From Deltaproteobacteria bacterium (GTDB taxonomy: Bacteria > Desulfobacterota > DSM-4660 > Desulfatiglandales > HGW-15): 19,954 nucleotides of DNA. The stretch spans positions 1 through 19,954 of the forward strand of contig JAFGIC010000124.1 of the NCBI GenBank assembly GCA_016929815.1, written 5' to 3'. The position numbers and the translations under genes are program-made. A model generated the notes under the pieces. It was given only the letters and a program-made list of their open reading frames with translations. It ran no database searches and was not told the DNA's origin. Positions 1 to 9,093 of this stretch are shown here, one piece after another; position 1 is the stretch's first letter; each line of letters begins with the position of its first letter.

Positions 1-1136
1 CTGGCGTTCCCCTGGACATGGATGCGCTGAGGGCCGCGGCGGAGAGAAACGTCCCGATCATAGGAGAGATGGAGCTTGCGGCGCGGTTTTTTAAAACGCC
101 CATTATCGCGGTTACAGGCACGAACGGGAAGACAACGGCTGTGTCACTCCTTGGCGAGATGATAGAGCGGTCTGGCCGCAAGGTATTTGTCGGAGGCAAT
201 ATAGGCACGCCGGCAATAGACTATGCCGCAGGCAAACAGGATTGCGACTACGCGGTCCTTGAAGTCAGCAGTTTTCAGCTTGACACGATAGAGACATTTA
301 ATCCCATGATAGCGGTAATTATGAATATAACCCCTGACCACCTTGAAAGATATGCAGATTTTAATGCCTATGTGCATTCCAAATTGAGAATATTCGAGAA
401 CCAGGGCAGAGGGGCCTATTCAGTGCTGAACGATGATAACGAAGTCCTGAGAGACTATGAAATGCAGGAAGGACCGACGTTGCTTCGTTACGGGATGAAG
501 AGCGCTATGGGTAGAAGGCATGCCTACATGGATGGAAGGCGACTGATAGCCGGGTTGCCAGGAAAAGAAGAGGTATCCTTTGATACGGATGGCTTCCTCC
601 TGCCGGGGACACATAATATCGAGAATCTTATGGGGGTTGTGCTGGCTGCCATGGCTGCGGGAGTCGATCAGGAGACCATTCAGTCATGCATTACAAGCTT
701 CAGGGGGCTTCCGCACCGTATTGAACATGCAGGAGATATCAAAGGTGTCGCTTTTTACGATGATTCAAAGGCGACCAATGTGGATGCAGCACTAAGGGCG
801 ATAAAAAGCTTTGACCGCCCCGTTATTCTCATAGCCGGAGGGCGTCACAAGGGCGGTGAATACAGGCCCATGGTTGATGCGTCCTTGGGCAGGGTTAAAG
901 GGGCGATCCTTATGGGGGAGTCAAGACAGCTCATGGCTGATGCCTTTGAAGGCGTTGTCCCCTGTGTCTTTGCCAAGGACATGAGAGAGGCCGTATCCAT
1001 CGCCTTTGGCCTCGCTGTTAAGGGTGATATTGTACTGCTCGCCCCGGCATGTTCCAGCTTTGACATGTTTACGGATTACGCCCACAGGGGAAATGTATTT
1101 AAGAGAGAGGTGGAAAGGCTCAGAGATGTCGGTTAA
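1..1136 (+). CDS. murD: UDP-N-acetylmuramoylalanine--D-glutamate ligase (MurD), 5' end outside window
   Basis: Cytoplasmic Mur ligase that adds D-Glu to UDP-MurNAc-L-Ala using ATP. The frame is open to the window edge: codons from base 3 read GVPLD before the first ATG at 18, matching the SPGVP region that in MurD lies well inside the protein, so that ATG is not the real start and roughly the first 70-80 residues are missing. The visible part has the P-loop GTNGKTT, the central ligase segment (NITPDHLERY) and the C-terminal domain with DDSKATN and a late APACSSFDMF segment, all typical of MurD. It is the first visible gene of the dcw cluster, and its last 11 bases overlap the ftsW start. Family assignment is firm. 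Confidence 0.96.
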   Translation, partial: GVPLDMDALRAAAERNVPIIGEMELAARFFKTPIIAVTGTNGKTTAVSLLGEMIERSGRKVFVGGNIGTPAIDYAAGKQDCDYAVLEVSSFQLDTIETFNPMIAVIMNITPDHLERYADFNAYVHSKLRIFENQGRGAYSVLNDDNEVLRDYEMQEGPTLLRYGMKSAMGRRHAYMDGRRLIAGLPGKEEVSFDTDGFLLPGTHNIENLMGVVLAAMAAGVDQETIQSCITSFRGLPHRIEHAGDIKGVAFYDDSKATNVDAALRAIKSFDRPVILIAGGRHKGGEYRPMVDASLGRVKGAILMGESRQLMADAFEGVVPCVFAKDMREAVSIAFGLAVKGDIVLLAPACSSFDMFTDYAHRGNVFKREVERLRDVG

Positions 1137-2229
1137 CAGAACAGATCAGGGGGGCTATGATTACCTTGTGCTTGTGCCGGCTGTCCTGCTCGTCTGCCTG
1201 GGGCTGATCGCCATTTACAGCGCCAGTTCCTATCTGGCGGAAAAGGAGGTCGGCGACAGCTACTTTTATCTCAAGAGACAGGCCTTTTTCGGGTGTCTGG
1301 GTATTTTTTTCCTTATAGCGGCAAAGAATATACCTCCGGGTTTTTATATCAGGCTTGTTTATCCGGCCCTCTTTATAAGTTTAATCCTTCTCATAGCCGT
1401 CCTGATCCCGGGCATAGGTACAAAGGTGGGCGGGGCCACAAGATGGATAAGAATAGGGCCGCTCTCTATTCAGCCTTCGGAGGTTGCAAAGCTTTCCCTG
1501 GCAATGTATATCGCCTATTCCATGGCAAAAAAGGGCTCCGTGATGTCCAGTTTTTCAAAGGGTTTTCTGCCGCATATTTTGGTAGCCGGCTTATTCATGG
1601 GCCTTATTCTCCTGCAGCCGGACATGGGTACGACCGTTATAATCGGAGGCTGGCTTATGATTCTGCTGTTTGTGGGCGGCCTGAACATCCTGCAGCTGAT
1701 GCTCATGGGCATCCTGGCGTGTCCTGTTGTCTATTGGCTGATATTCAGCACGAAATACAGGGTGGACAGATGGACAGCCTTTTTGAATCCTTGGGAAGAC
1801 CCGCAGGGGCTCGGATTCCAGATCATCCACTCTTTCCTTGCCTTTGGGTCCGGGGGCGTCCTGGGAGTGGGGCTGGGCAACAGCAAGCAGAAGCTGTTAT
1901 ATCTGCCGGAACCCCATACGGATTTCGTGCTCTCCATTGTAGCGGAGGAACTGGGGTTCATCGGCGTGCTGGTGATAATAGTCCTTTTCAGCATACTTAT
2001 TATCAGGGGCATCAAGATATCCCTTAACGCCCCCGATCTTTACAGCAGTTATCTGGCCCTTGCCGTCAGTGCGCTGATAGGTCTTCAGGTGATTATCAAT
2101 ATGGGGGTAGTCATGGGGCTTTTGCCCACAAAGGGGCTTACATTGCCCTTCCTGAGTTACGGGGGGTCTTCACTGCTGGTTAACCTTGTGGGCGTGGGGA
2201 TGCTGTTGAGCATATCGGCGAGGTCGTAG
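1126..2229 (+). CDS. ftsW: Peptidoglycan glycosyltransferase FtsW (SEDS family)
   Basis: Polytopic inner-membrane SEDS protein that polymerises septal glycan strands from lipid II with its partner class B PBP. I chose the ATG at 1126 (367 aa) over the longer open frame because it puts MSVNRTDQ directly before the first membrane helix (about residues 13-31) and has GGAAAGG at 1112-1118, seven bases upstream. Hydrophobic segments continue throughout. The conserved HTDF motif (residues 264-267, with the Asp needed for SEDS activity) is followed by EELGFIG, and the C-terminus has PFLSYGGSS. The start overlaps murD by 11 bp, suggesting translational coupling. RodA is the close alternative, but the position between murD and murG favours FtsW. 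Confidence 0.95.
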   Translation: MSVNRTDQGGYDYLVLVPAVLLVCLGLIAIYSASSYLAEKEVGDSYFYLKRQAFFGCLGIFFLIAAKNIPPGFYIRLVYPALFISLILLIAVLIPGIGTKVGGATRWIRIGPLSIQPSEVAKLSLAMYIAYSMAKKGSVMSSFSKGFLPHILVAGLFMGLILLQPDMGTTVIIGGWLMILLFVGGLNILQLMLMGILACPVVYWLIFSTKYRVDRWTAFLNPWEDPQGLGFQIIHSFLAFGSGGVLGVGLGNSKQKLLYLPEPHTDFVLSIVAEELGFIGVLVIIVLFSILIIRGIKISLNAPDLYSSYLALAVSALIGLQVIINMGVVMGLLPTKGLTLPFLSYGGSSLLVNLVGVGMLLSISARS

Positions 2230-2244
2230 GGATTAAAGAACGGG

Positions 2245-3375
2245 ATGGGCGAGGTTAGGACAATAGATAGAAGAGGCAATTTAAAAGGACTGAGGCTGAT
2301 TATTGCCGGGGGCGGGACAGGCGGGCATATCTTTCCGGGTCTGGCCGTCGGAAAGGAGCTTATTAAGAGACATCCCGGATCGGAGATCCTCTTTGTTACC
2401 GGCTACAGGAGGATAGAGGATGACATCCTGAGGGAGGCGGGGATCAACCGCGTTCCCATAACAGTGGAGGGCATCAAGGGCCGCGGTTTGCGCGGGACGA
2501 TAAGATCGGCAGTAAAACTGCCCCTGGGCTTCCTCCAGTCCATTTTAATAATCAGGAGGTTTTCACCTGATTTTGTGCTCGGCGTAGGGGGCTATTCCGC
2601 AGGGCCGGTATGTCTTGCGGCGCGTCTGATGGGAGTAAGGACGGCCATACACGAACAGAACTCCTTCCCGGGGATCACCAACAGGCTGCTGGCCAGGGTT
2701 GTTGACAGGGTGTTTATATCCTTTGAGGAAAGCGGGTCACATTTCCCGAAGGACAAGGTGCGTCTTACAGGGGATCCTGTCAGGGAGGAATTTCTGGGGA
2801 TAAGGGAAGGAAATAAAGGGAGGACAGGGGGATTTACAATACTTGTCACGGGTGGAAGCCAGGGGGCGTCGGCAATAAACAGGACGTTCATTAAGGCCCT
2901 TAAAAAGATAAAGGACATGGGCCGGACACCCAGGGTCATACACCAGACAGGGCAGGCCGATTATGAAAGCGCTGTTGAGGGATACAGGGAGATGGGGATA
3001 GAAGCTGATGTGAGGCCGTTTATAAATGATATGCACATCGCCTACAGACAGGCCGATATCGTAATCGGCAGGTCCGGAGCAGGGACAGTCTTTGAGCTGG
3101 CCGCCATGGGGAAACCCTCTATCCTTATACCTTTTCCCCAAGCGGCTGATGATCACCAGACCGCTAACGCGCGGATGCTGGCCCATGCCGGGGGCGCAAT
3201 AATTATACCTCAGGATGAGCTTGACCCTGACAGGCTTGCAGGGGTCCTTACAGGATTAATGGATGACAGCCCATCCCTTGAAAAGATGGCTGAGCTGGCG
3301 CTCAAGACAGCCAGGCCCGAAGCGGCAAAGGATATTGCCGACGGTATAGAGGAGATGATTGGAATTAAGCTATGA
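2245..3375 (+). CDS. murG: Undecaprenyl-PP-MurNAc-pentapeptide GlcNAc transferase (MurG)
   Basis: Membrane-associated GT28/GT-B glycosyltransferase that adds GlcNAc to lipid I to make lipid II, the substrate of FtsW. The N-terminal glycine loop GGGTGGH is at residues 22-28. HEQNSFPG and GGSQGA follow, and the UDP-GlcNAc-binding C-terminal part has GRSGAGTVFELAAMGKPS and FPQAADDHQ. Length (376 aa) is normal. The ATG at 2245 has only a weak purine stretch before it and places about 21 residues before the glycine loop, more than usual, so the exact start is less sure than the gene. It lies 15 bp after ftsW and shares an ATGA overlap with murC. Confidence 0.95.
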   Translation: MGEVRTIDRRGNLKGLRLIIAGGGTGGHIFPGLAVGKELIKRHPGSEILFVTGYRRIEDDILREAGINRVPITVEGIKGRGLRGTIRSAVKLPLGFLQSILIIRRFSPDFVLGVGGYSAGPVCLAARLMGVRTAIHEQNSFPGITNRLLARVVDRVFISFEESGSHFPKDKVRLTGDPVREEFLGIREGNKGRTGGFTILVTGGSQGASAINRTFIKALKKIKDMGRTPRVIHQTGQADYESAVEGYREMGIEADVRPFINDMHIAYRQADIVIGRSGAGTVFELAAMGKPSILIPFPQAADDHQTANARMLAHAGGAIIIPQDELDPDRLAGVLTGLMDDSPSLEKMAELALKTARPEAAKDIADGIEEMIGIKL

Positions 3376-4748
3376 AGATACTGGGGAAGACAAAGCACAT
3401 ACATTTTACAGGCATCGGCGGCATAGGGATGAGCGGGATCGCGGAGCTGCTGATCAATCTGGGTTATACCGTCAGCGGGTCGGATCTTAAGACATCACAG
3501 GTTGTCAGGAGGCTGGAACGCCTGGGTGGAAAGATCTTTATCGGTCACAGCCCTGAGAATATAGCGGGCGCGGATGTCGTGGTCTATTCATCCGCTGTTC
3601 CACTTGAGAACCCGGAGGTAATTGAGGCAAGGGATAAAAATATCCCTGTGATCCGCAGGGCTGAGATGCTTGCCGAGCTGATGAGATTGAAATTCGGCGT
3701 TTCTATCGCAGGCGCCCACGGAAAAACCACGACTACCTCCATGGTAGGATCCATCCTTACCGCCGGAGGTCTTGATCCTACCGTGGTTATCGGGGGAAGG
3801 CTGGATATATGGGGCGGCTCCAACGCAAAGCTGGGCCAGGGGGACATCCTGGTTGCGGAATCGGATGAGAGCGACGGGTCCTTCATGCTTTTGTCTCCGG
3901 CTATTGCGGTGGTGACGAACATAGATTATGAGCATGTGGACCACTATGGGTCCATGGAAAGGATCAGGGAAACGTTTACGGACTTTATCAATAAGATCCC
4001 CTTTTACGGCACGGCGATAGTATGCCTGGACAACCAGGAGATCCAGGGGATAATCCCCTTGATTAAAAAACGGCATATCACATACGGTATGACCTCCCAG
4101 GCGGATCTGCAGGCCAGGGACATCAGGAAGGGGCCCTTTGACGTGGATTTCGAGGTGATGAATAAAGGCAGATCCATGGGTCGCGTGACGGTAAAGATGC
4201 CGGGCAGCCATATTGTACTCAATGCGCTGGCAGCCATTGCCGTGGGACTTGAATTTGAGATGGATATGGACGACATCAGGAGGGGGCTTTCATCCATGGG
4301 AGGGCTGGAGAGACGGTTCCAGGTCAAGGGGGAAAAGAACGGTATAATGGTTATAGATGACTACGGTCACCACCCCGCTGAGATAGCCGCCACCCTTCAG
4401 ACGGCAAGGGAATGCTGGCCCGATAAAAGGCTTGTAGTCGTATTCCAGCCCCATAGATATACCAGGACGAAGGCCCTGTACGAGCGTTTCGTGATCTCTT
4501 TCAACGAGGCCGATGTGCTTGTTCTGGCGCCGGTGTATCCTGCCGGGGAAAGGCCTATTGAGGGGGTCAATTCAGAGTGGCTCTGCCGGGGGATCAGGGA
4601 ACACGGCCATAAAGAAGTGAGCCTGGGGGGCGGCCATGAAGAGATACTGAAAATTATAATGGATATTGTAAAACCTGGGGACAGGGTGATAACCCTGGGT
4701 GCGGGGGATGTGTATCGTATAGGAGAGGAACTCCTGGAAAAGATATAA
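3372..4748 (+). CDS. murC: UDP-N-acetylmuramate--L-alanine ligase (MurC)
   Basis: ATP-dependent ligase that adds L-Ala to UDP-MurNAc, the first peptide-stem step; cytoplasmic. The N-terminal Rossmann-like motif GIGGIGMSG begins at residue 14, the Mur-ligase P-loop GAHGKTTTT is at 114-122, and the central VVTNIDYEHVDHYG and C-terminal DDYGHHPAEI and FQPHRYTRT motifs are diagnostic of MurC rather than Mpl. Length 458 aa is typical. The start overlaps the murG stop by 4 bp (ATGA) and the stop lies 2 bp before murB, so these genes are very probably one translationally coupled operon. Confidence 0.96.
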   Translation: MKILGKTKHIHFTGIGGIGMSGIAELLINLGYTVSGSDLKTSQVVRRLERLGGKIFIGHSPENIAGADVVVYSSAVPLENPEVIEARDKNIPVIRRAEMLAELMRLKFGVSIAGAHGKTTTTSMVGSILTAGGLDPTVVIGGRLDIWGGSNAKLGQGDILVAESDESDGSFMLLSPAIAVVTNIDYEHVDHYGSMERIRETFTDFINKIPFYGTAIVCLDNQEIQGIIPLIKKRHITYGMTSQADLQARDIRKGPFDVDFEVMNKGRSMGRVTVKMPGSHIVLNALAAIAVGLEFEMDMDDIRRGLSSMGGLERRFQVKGEKNGIMVIDDYGHHPAEIAATLQTARECWPDKRLVVVFQPHRYTRTKALYERFVISFNEADVLVLAPVYPAGERPIEGVNSEWLCRGIREHGHKEVSLGGGHEEILKIIMDIVKPGDRVITLGAGDVYRIGEELLEKI

Positions 4749-4750
4749 GG

Positions 4751-5665
4751 ATGGATGAGAGACAGAGATCAGGCCTTTCGGAAATAATCCCGGGCGGAAC
4801 GGCCTTTGACAGTCCCATGGATAGGGTGACAGCATACCGTGTGGGAGGAAAGGCCGAGGCGTTGTGCTGTCCCGGCGAGCTGCCGGTACTGAAAAGGTTA
4901 TTGCATTATCTCTACACGGAAAGGATACCCTGGGTGGTGGTCGGGAAATGCAGCAACCTTCTTGTGGGTGACAAAGGGATAAAGGGGGCTGTAATAATCT
5001 TAAGAGACAGACTGGCCTCCGTTGAACAGGAAGGGACTGAAGCACGCGAACTTATTGTGGGAGGAGGCCTGTCCGTTGCAGATCTCCTGTCATATTGCAG
5101 GATAAACGGCCTGTCCGGCATTGAGTTTATGGCCGGCATCCCGGGAACCCTGGGGGGGGCTGTTTTCATGAATGCAGGCGCCTGGGGCCTGGACATGGGA
5201 AGTGTAGTCATGGGAGTCATGACGGTAAATAAAAACGGGGAACAGATCATTTTTAAGGAAGGGGATCTGAAGTTCTCCTACAGGGCCTCATCCATACCTG
5301 AAGAGACGGTGATATACGGGGCCGGAATCAGGCTGCAAAGGGGAGACAGTGACAGGATTGCGGAGATGATTGCTGTAAATCTAAAGAGAAAAAAGGAGAA
5401 GCAGCCGCTTGATTATCCAAGCGCCGGCTCCGTGTTCAAGAATCCGCCCGGCGATTATGCTGGCAGGCTCATAGAAAAGGCCGGGCTTAAAGGCGCGAGG
5501 ATCGGCGGGGCCATGATCTCGCAGAAACACGGTAATTTTATAGTCAACACAGGCGGGGCAAGGGCCTCGGACATACTGGCGCTGATGGAACTTGCCGGGG
5601 CCAGGGTAAAGGAGGAGACAGGGATCACCCTGGAGACCGAGATAAAGATACTGGGAGAATTTTAA
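4751..5665 (+). CDS. murB: UDP-N-acetylenolpyruvoylglucosamine reductase (MurB, type II-like)
   Basis: FAD- and NADPH-dependent enzyme that reduces UDP-GlcNAc-enolpyruvate to UDP-MurNAc. The FAD-binding segment has TAYRVGGKAEAL and GKCSNLLVGDKGI, then GIEFMAGIPGTLGGAVFMNAG. The proton-donor serine is in YPSAGSVFKNP (S227), the FSYRAS arginine is present, and the C-terminal ETEIKILGEF carries the conserved Glu. At 304 aa it matches the shorter Bacillus-like type II MurB. The ATG at 4751 follows murC by 2 bp, and GGAAAAG near 4736 could act as the ribosome site. There is no ddl gene between this gene and ftsQ, where many proteobacteria have one. Confidence 0.95.
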   Translation: MDERQRSGLSEIIPGGTAFDSPMDRVTAYRVGGKAEALCCPGELPVLKRLLHYLYTERIPWVVVGKCSNLLVGDKGIKGAVIILRDRLASVEQEGTEARELIVGGGLSVADLLSYCRINGLSGIEFMAGIPGTLGGAVFMNAGAWGLDMGSVVMGVMTVNKNGEQIIFKEGDLKFSYRASSIPEETVIYGAGIRLQRGDSDRIAEMIAVNLKRKKEKQPLDYPSAGSVFKNPPGDYAGRLIEKAGLKGARIGGAMISQKHGNFIVNTGGARASDILALMELAGARVKEETGITLETEIKILGEF

Positions 5666-5684
5666 GATACAACAGGGAATGTGA

Positions 5685-6557
5685 ATGTCAAAAAAGACCT
5701 TACTGTCAAGGCAGAGTGTGACGAGAAAGAGGCAGGATAAAGGGCGCCCCCTTTTAAGGGAGATGCTCAAATTCCTGACATCGGTATCTTTTAAGGTCCT
5801 GATTCTTATTGTAGGTATGGCCTCAATAAGTTTCATATTTATCTATTTTTATAAGTGCCTTATCAATTCTCCTTATCTAAGGCTGGAATATATACAGATA
5901 TCAGGCGTGGATGAAGAGATAAAAAGTGAACTGATAGAGATTTCCGGATTGAATGACGGGTTGAGCCTGCTGACAATAGAACCGAACAGGATAAAGGCCA
6001 GGATGGAGCAACACCCATGGGTAAGAACCGTGCAACTTGAGAAGCGTTTCCCTCATACCCTGGCAGTCAGTGCGGAAAAGGAATTACCCAGGGCGCTGGT
6101 TCTATTCGAGAGCCTGTTTTACATGAACAGGTGGGGTGCTGTGTTCAAGGAGGTGGAGCAGGGTGATGATGTGGATTATCCAGTGATAACAGGTATCTCA
6201 AGGGCTGATGATGACGCCGGAAAGAAATTGGCCATAGCTGCCGCAATACTTGAGGGTTTTGAGTCCGAATCAGGATTGCTGTCCCTTAATGACATATCGG
6301 AGATACATGTCAATGACGGCGGAGATGCCCTTATATATTCAATGTCCCTGCCTGTTGCAATTAAAATGTGCTCGGATAATCTGGAGAAGGGGAAAAGCAG
6401 GCTTAAAAGGCTGGTAACACATCTGCAGGAGACGAATATGATCGATACGATAAAGGTTATAGATATGAATTATCTCGACGGCGCCGTGGTTTCATTTAAA
6501 GGGCCGAACGGCATGATCTCGTCACTCAGAGAGGATAAGACTACGGCAGGGCTTTGA
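5685..6557 (+). CDS. ftsQ: Cell division protein FtsQ (POTRA-domain divisome protein)
   Basis: Bitopic inner-membrane protein that, with FtsL and FtsB, links the cytoplasmic Z-ring to septal wall synthesis. A basic cytoplasmic tail (residues 1-35) precedes one membrane helix (about 38-56). A POTRA-like region follows, with LEYIQISGVDEEIKSELIEI and then IKARMEQHPWVRTVQLEKRFP, the usual FtsQ signature. The remainder is the divergent FtsQ domain. Start ATG at 5685 has AGGGA at 5674-5678. Sequence conservation in this family is low, so the call rests on topology, the HPWV..V..RFP motif and its position between murB and ftsA. A purine-rich repeat tract follows the stop. Confidence 0.9.
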   Translation: MSKKTLLSRQSVTRKRQDKGRPLLREMLKFLTSVSFKVLILIVGMASISFIFIYFYKCLINSPYLRLEYIQISGVDEEIKSELIEISGLNDGLSLLTIEPNRIKARMEQHPWVRTVQLEKRFPHTLAVSAEKELPRALVLFESLFYMNRWGAVFKEVEQGDDVDYPVITGISRADDDAGKKLAIAAAILEGFESESGLLSLNDISEIHVNDGGDALIYSMSLPVAIKMCSDNLEKGKSRLKRLVTHLQETNMIDTIKVIDMNYLDGAVVSFKGPNGMISSLREDKTTAGL

Positions 6558-6568
6558 TACGAAAATAG

Positions 6569-6625
6569 TAAAGAGGAAAGAGTAAAGAGGAAAGAGAAAA
6601 GAGGAAAGAGGAAAGAGAAAAGGAG
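6569..6625 (+). repeat. Polypurine tandem repeat between ftsQ and ftsA
   Basis: A 14-bp unit (TAAAGAGGAAAGAG) is repeated perfectly at 6569-6582 and 6583-6596, with a third copy differing in its first base at 6597-6610, then a partial copy. Bases 6584-6625 contain only A and G. The tract runs straight into the ftsA Shine-Dalgarno AGGAG at 6621-6625, so it is probably transcribed as part of the ftsA leader, and several GAGG cores resemble extra ribosome sites. Function unknown. Confidence 0.85.
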
Positions 6626-6633
6626 TAATCATA

Positions 6634-7857
6634 ATGAGCGGAGAGATAATTGTAGGCCTTGATATAGGGACGACAAAGATATGCGCGGTGGTCGGTGAGG
6701 TGGTCCATGGCGGAGTGGAGATCATAGGGATAGGGACCCACCCCTCCGAAGGGCTCAGAAAGGGCGTGGTGATCAACATCGAAAAGACGGTCAACTCCAT
6801 TAAGGAAGCTGTGGAGGAGGCTGAGACTATGGCAGGCTGCGAGATAAGCTCCGTCTATGCAGGCATTGCAGGCGGGCACATCAAGGGTTTCAACAGCCAT
6901 GGCGTCATTGCGCTCAAGGAAAGAGAGGTGACCAGGAAGGATATAGAGAGGGTAATAGAGGCCGCAAGCGCCGTTGCCATACCCATGGACAGGGAGGTGA
7001 TACATGTGCTTGAGCAGGAATTCATCGTTGATGAGCAGGACGGCATCATCAATCCCCTGGGCATGTCGGGCGTGCGGATGGAAGCAAAGATACATATTGT
7101 CACCGGGGCGGTTACCTCGGCCCAGAATATCATCAAATGCGCCAACAGGGCCGGTCTTGATGTCCATGACATTGTGCTTGAATCCCTTGCCTCAAGCGAG
7201 GCCATTTTAACTGATGAAGAGCGCAATCTCGGCGTTGTGCTTGTTGATTTCGGAGGAGGGACAACGGACATGGCGGTTTTTTCAAGGGGCGCCATCAAGC
7301 ATACATCTGTCCTGGCCCTGGGAGGAGACAACCTGACCTACGATATCTCCATAGGCCTTAGGACGCCCAAGGTAGAGGCCGAGAAGATAAAGATCAAGTA
7401 CGGATGCGCCCTTTCCTCGATGATAGGCAAGGATGAAACCATCGAGGTTCCGGGAGTGGGCGGAAGAAACCCGAAAGTGCTTCCCAGGCAGATACTGGGG
7501 GAGATACTGGAACCGAGGGTCGAGGAGATATTTACCCTTATCCAAAATGACCTTATAAGGTCCGGGTATGAGGATATAGTAAATTCAGGAATTGTTGTAA
7601 CAGGCGGATCAGCCGAGCTTCAGGGGGTTACGGAGATAGCGGAACAGATCTTTAATGTCCCTGCCCGGCTGGGATATCCGGTCGGTGTAGGCGGTCTAAC
7701 GGAGATTGTCAACAAGCCCATGTATGCGACTGCCGTGGGCCTTGTGGTCTATGGCGCCAAGAGAAAGGATGGGGAAAAGAAATTCAGGATAAGAGACGGA
7801 AACATCTTCAGCAGGGTGGTTGATCGTATGAAGAAATGGTTTAAGGAAGTAATATAA
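6634..7857 (+). CDS. ftsA: Cell division protein FtsA (actin-like Z-ring anchor)
   Basis: Actin/HSP70-fold ATPase that tethers FtsZ filaments to the inner membrane and recruits later divisome proteins. The phosphate-1 motif VGLDIGTTKICAVV is at residues 8-21 and the phosphate-2 motif DFGGGTTD at 205-212. ITGGSAEL-like sequence (VVTGGSAELQG) forms the adenosine motif. The C-terminal helix around FSRVVDRMKKWFKEV is amphipathic and is the expected membrane-targeting sequence. The start ATG at 6634 has AGGAG eight bases upstream, at the end of a polypurine tract. Length 407 aa is normal. It lies 18 bp before ftsZ. Confidence 0.96.
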   Translation: MSGEIIVGLDIGTTKICAVVGEVVHGGVEIIGIGTHPSEGLRKGVVINIEKTVNSIKEAVEEAETMAGCEISSVYAGIAGGHIKGFNSHGVIALKEREVTRKDIERVIEAASAVAIPMDREVIHVLEQEFIVDEQDGIINPLGMSGVRMEAKIHIVTGAVTSAQNIIKCANRAGLDVHDIVLESLASSEAILTDEERNLGVVLVDFGGGTTDMAVFSRGAIKHTSVLALGGDNLTYDISIGLRTPKVEAEKIKIKYGCALSSMIGKDETIEVPGVGGRNPKVLPRQILGEILEPRVEEIFTLIQNDLIRSGYEDIVNSGIVVTGGSAELQGVTEIAEQIFNVPARLGYPVGVGGLTEIVNKPMYATAVGLVVYGAKRKDGEKKFRIRDGNIFSRVVDRMKKWFKEVI

Positions 7858-7875
7858 TAAGGAAGGAGGGACAAA

Positions 7876-9093
7876 ATGAAATTCGAATTTGTAAACATTA
7901 ATGAGAGGTACAATGCAAGAATCAAGGTTGTAGGAGTCGGTGGAGCGGGCGGGAATGCCATAAACAACATGATCTCGTCTCAACTCAAGGGTGTGGAGTT
8001 TATTGCCGCCAATACCGACAGCCAGGCGCTTGAGCGTTCGTCATGCCCGAACAAGATGCAGCTTGGAGCAAACATCACAAGGGGACTTGGCGCAGGCGCC
8101 GATGCTGAGATAGGCAGAGCGGCGGCCGAAGAAAGCGTCAATGATATCAGGGAGGCGATATCGGGCGCCGATATGGTCTTTATTACAGCGGGCATGGGCG
8201 GAGGAACAGGCACCGGCGCATCCCCGGTGTTCGCGAGAGAGGCAAAGGCGAGCGGCGCCCTCACGGTTGCGGTTGTAACCAAGCCTTTTCTCTTTGAGGG
8301 AGAAAAGAGGATGAACAGGGCCCTCGCCGGCATTGAGAGGCTGAAAAAGGATGTGGACACCCTTATCATCATCCCGAATGAACGGCTGAAGGCGATCGGG
8401 GACAAGACCGCGATGTTCAGGGACCTTATAGTGAAGGCCGATAATGTCCTGCTTAACGCCGTCAGGGGCATATCCGACCTTATCATGAGCACGGGATTTA
8501 TAAACCTGGATTTTGCCGATGTCAAAAAGGTCATGTCCGAGATGGGGACGGCTATAATGGGCACAGGAAGGGCAAGCGGTGCCAACAGGGCTTCGGAGGC
8601 CGCCCAGCAGGCAATCAACAGCCCGCTTCTGGAAGACATATCCATAAGCGGCGCTAAGGGGTTGCTCATGAATATAACGGCCCCACCTGATATAACAATG
8701 GAGGAGATCGATCAGGCAAGCAATTATATAAAGGGCGAGGTAGCCGAAGACGCGGAGATCTTCTGGGGCGTGGTGTTTGATGAAGAAATGGGAGATGATG
8801 TGCAGATAACCGTTATTGCTACCGGGATAGACAGGCCTCAGTACAGAAAGATAGTCAACCTCAGGGACCTGACCCCTGATGAGGCAAAGGATGTCTGGAC
8901 GGTAAAGGTGAAAGGCGAAGCAGTGAATGATTTTGATGTGCCGGCCTATCAGAGGAAGAAGACCGTCATGGATGCGCCTGAATTCGAAGAGGAAGAAGAG
9001 GAAATAGAGCCGCAGAAAAAAGGCTTTTTTAAAAAGGCGTTTTTCAAGGACAACCTTGATTACCCGACATTTTTAAGGGCCAAGGCCGATTGA
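7876..9093 (+). CDS. ftsZ: Cell division protein FtsZ (tubulin-like GTPase)
   Basis: GTPase that polymerises into the Z-ring. The tubulin signature GGGTGTG is at residues 108-114 (followed by ASP where most FtsZ have AAP), NTD and the T7-loop-region sequence NLDFADVKKVM are present, and FKADNV-like sequence is seen as VKADNVLL. After the globular part a short acidic linker (EFEEEEEEIEP) and a basic patch lead to the conserved C-terminal peptide LDYPTFLRAKAD, the binding site for FtsA. The ATG at 7876 has a strong AAGGAGG site six bases upstream. Length 405 aa is normal. The TGA stop is followed at once, in the same frame, by the TTG start of the next gene. Confidence 0.97.
   Translation: MKFEFVNINERYNARIKVVGVGGAGGNAINNMISSQLKGVEFIAANTDSQALERSSCPNKMQLGANITRGLGAGADAEIGRAAAEESVNDIREAISGADMVFITAGMGGGTGTGASPVFAREAKASGALTVAVVTKPFLFEGEKRMNRALAGIERLKKDVDTLIIIPNERLKAIGDKTAMFRDLIVKADNVLLNAVRGISDLIMSTGFINLDFADVKKVMSEMGTAIMGTGRASGANRASEAAQQAINSPLLEDISISGAKGLLMNITAPPDITMEEIDQASNYIKGEVAEDAEIFWGVVFDEEMGDDVQITVIATGIDRPQYRKIVNLRDLTPDEAKDVWTVKVKGEAVNDFDVPAYQRKKTVMDAPEFEEEEEEIEPQKKGFFKKAFFKDNLDYPTFLRAKAD

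Noticed and set aside
3588..4211. 207-codon antisense frame over murC
   Set aside because: murC is intact and conserved on the plus strand; the antisense frame has no domain or start signal.
6569..6610. Tandem 14-bp repeats as a CRISPR array
   Set aside because: Copies are directly adjacent with no spacers and are low complexity.
9091..9093. ftsZ TGA as a selenocysteine codon joining FtsZ to the radical SAM protein
   Set aside because: FtsZ ends with its normal conserved C-terminal peptide just before the TGA, and I saw no SECIS-like hairpin after it.
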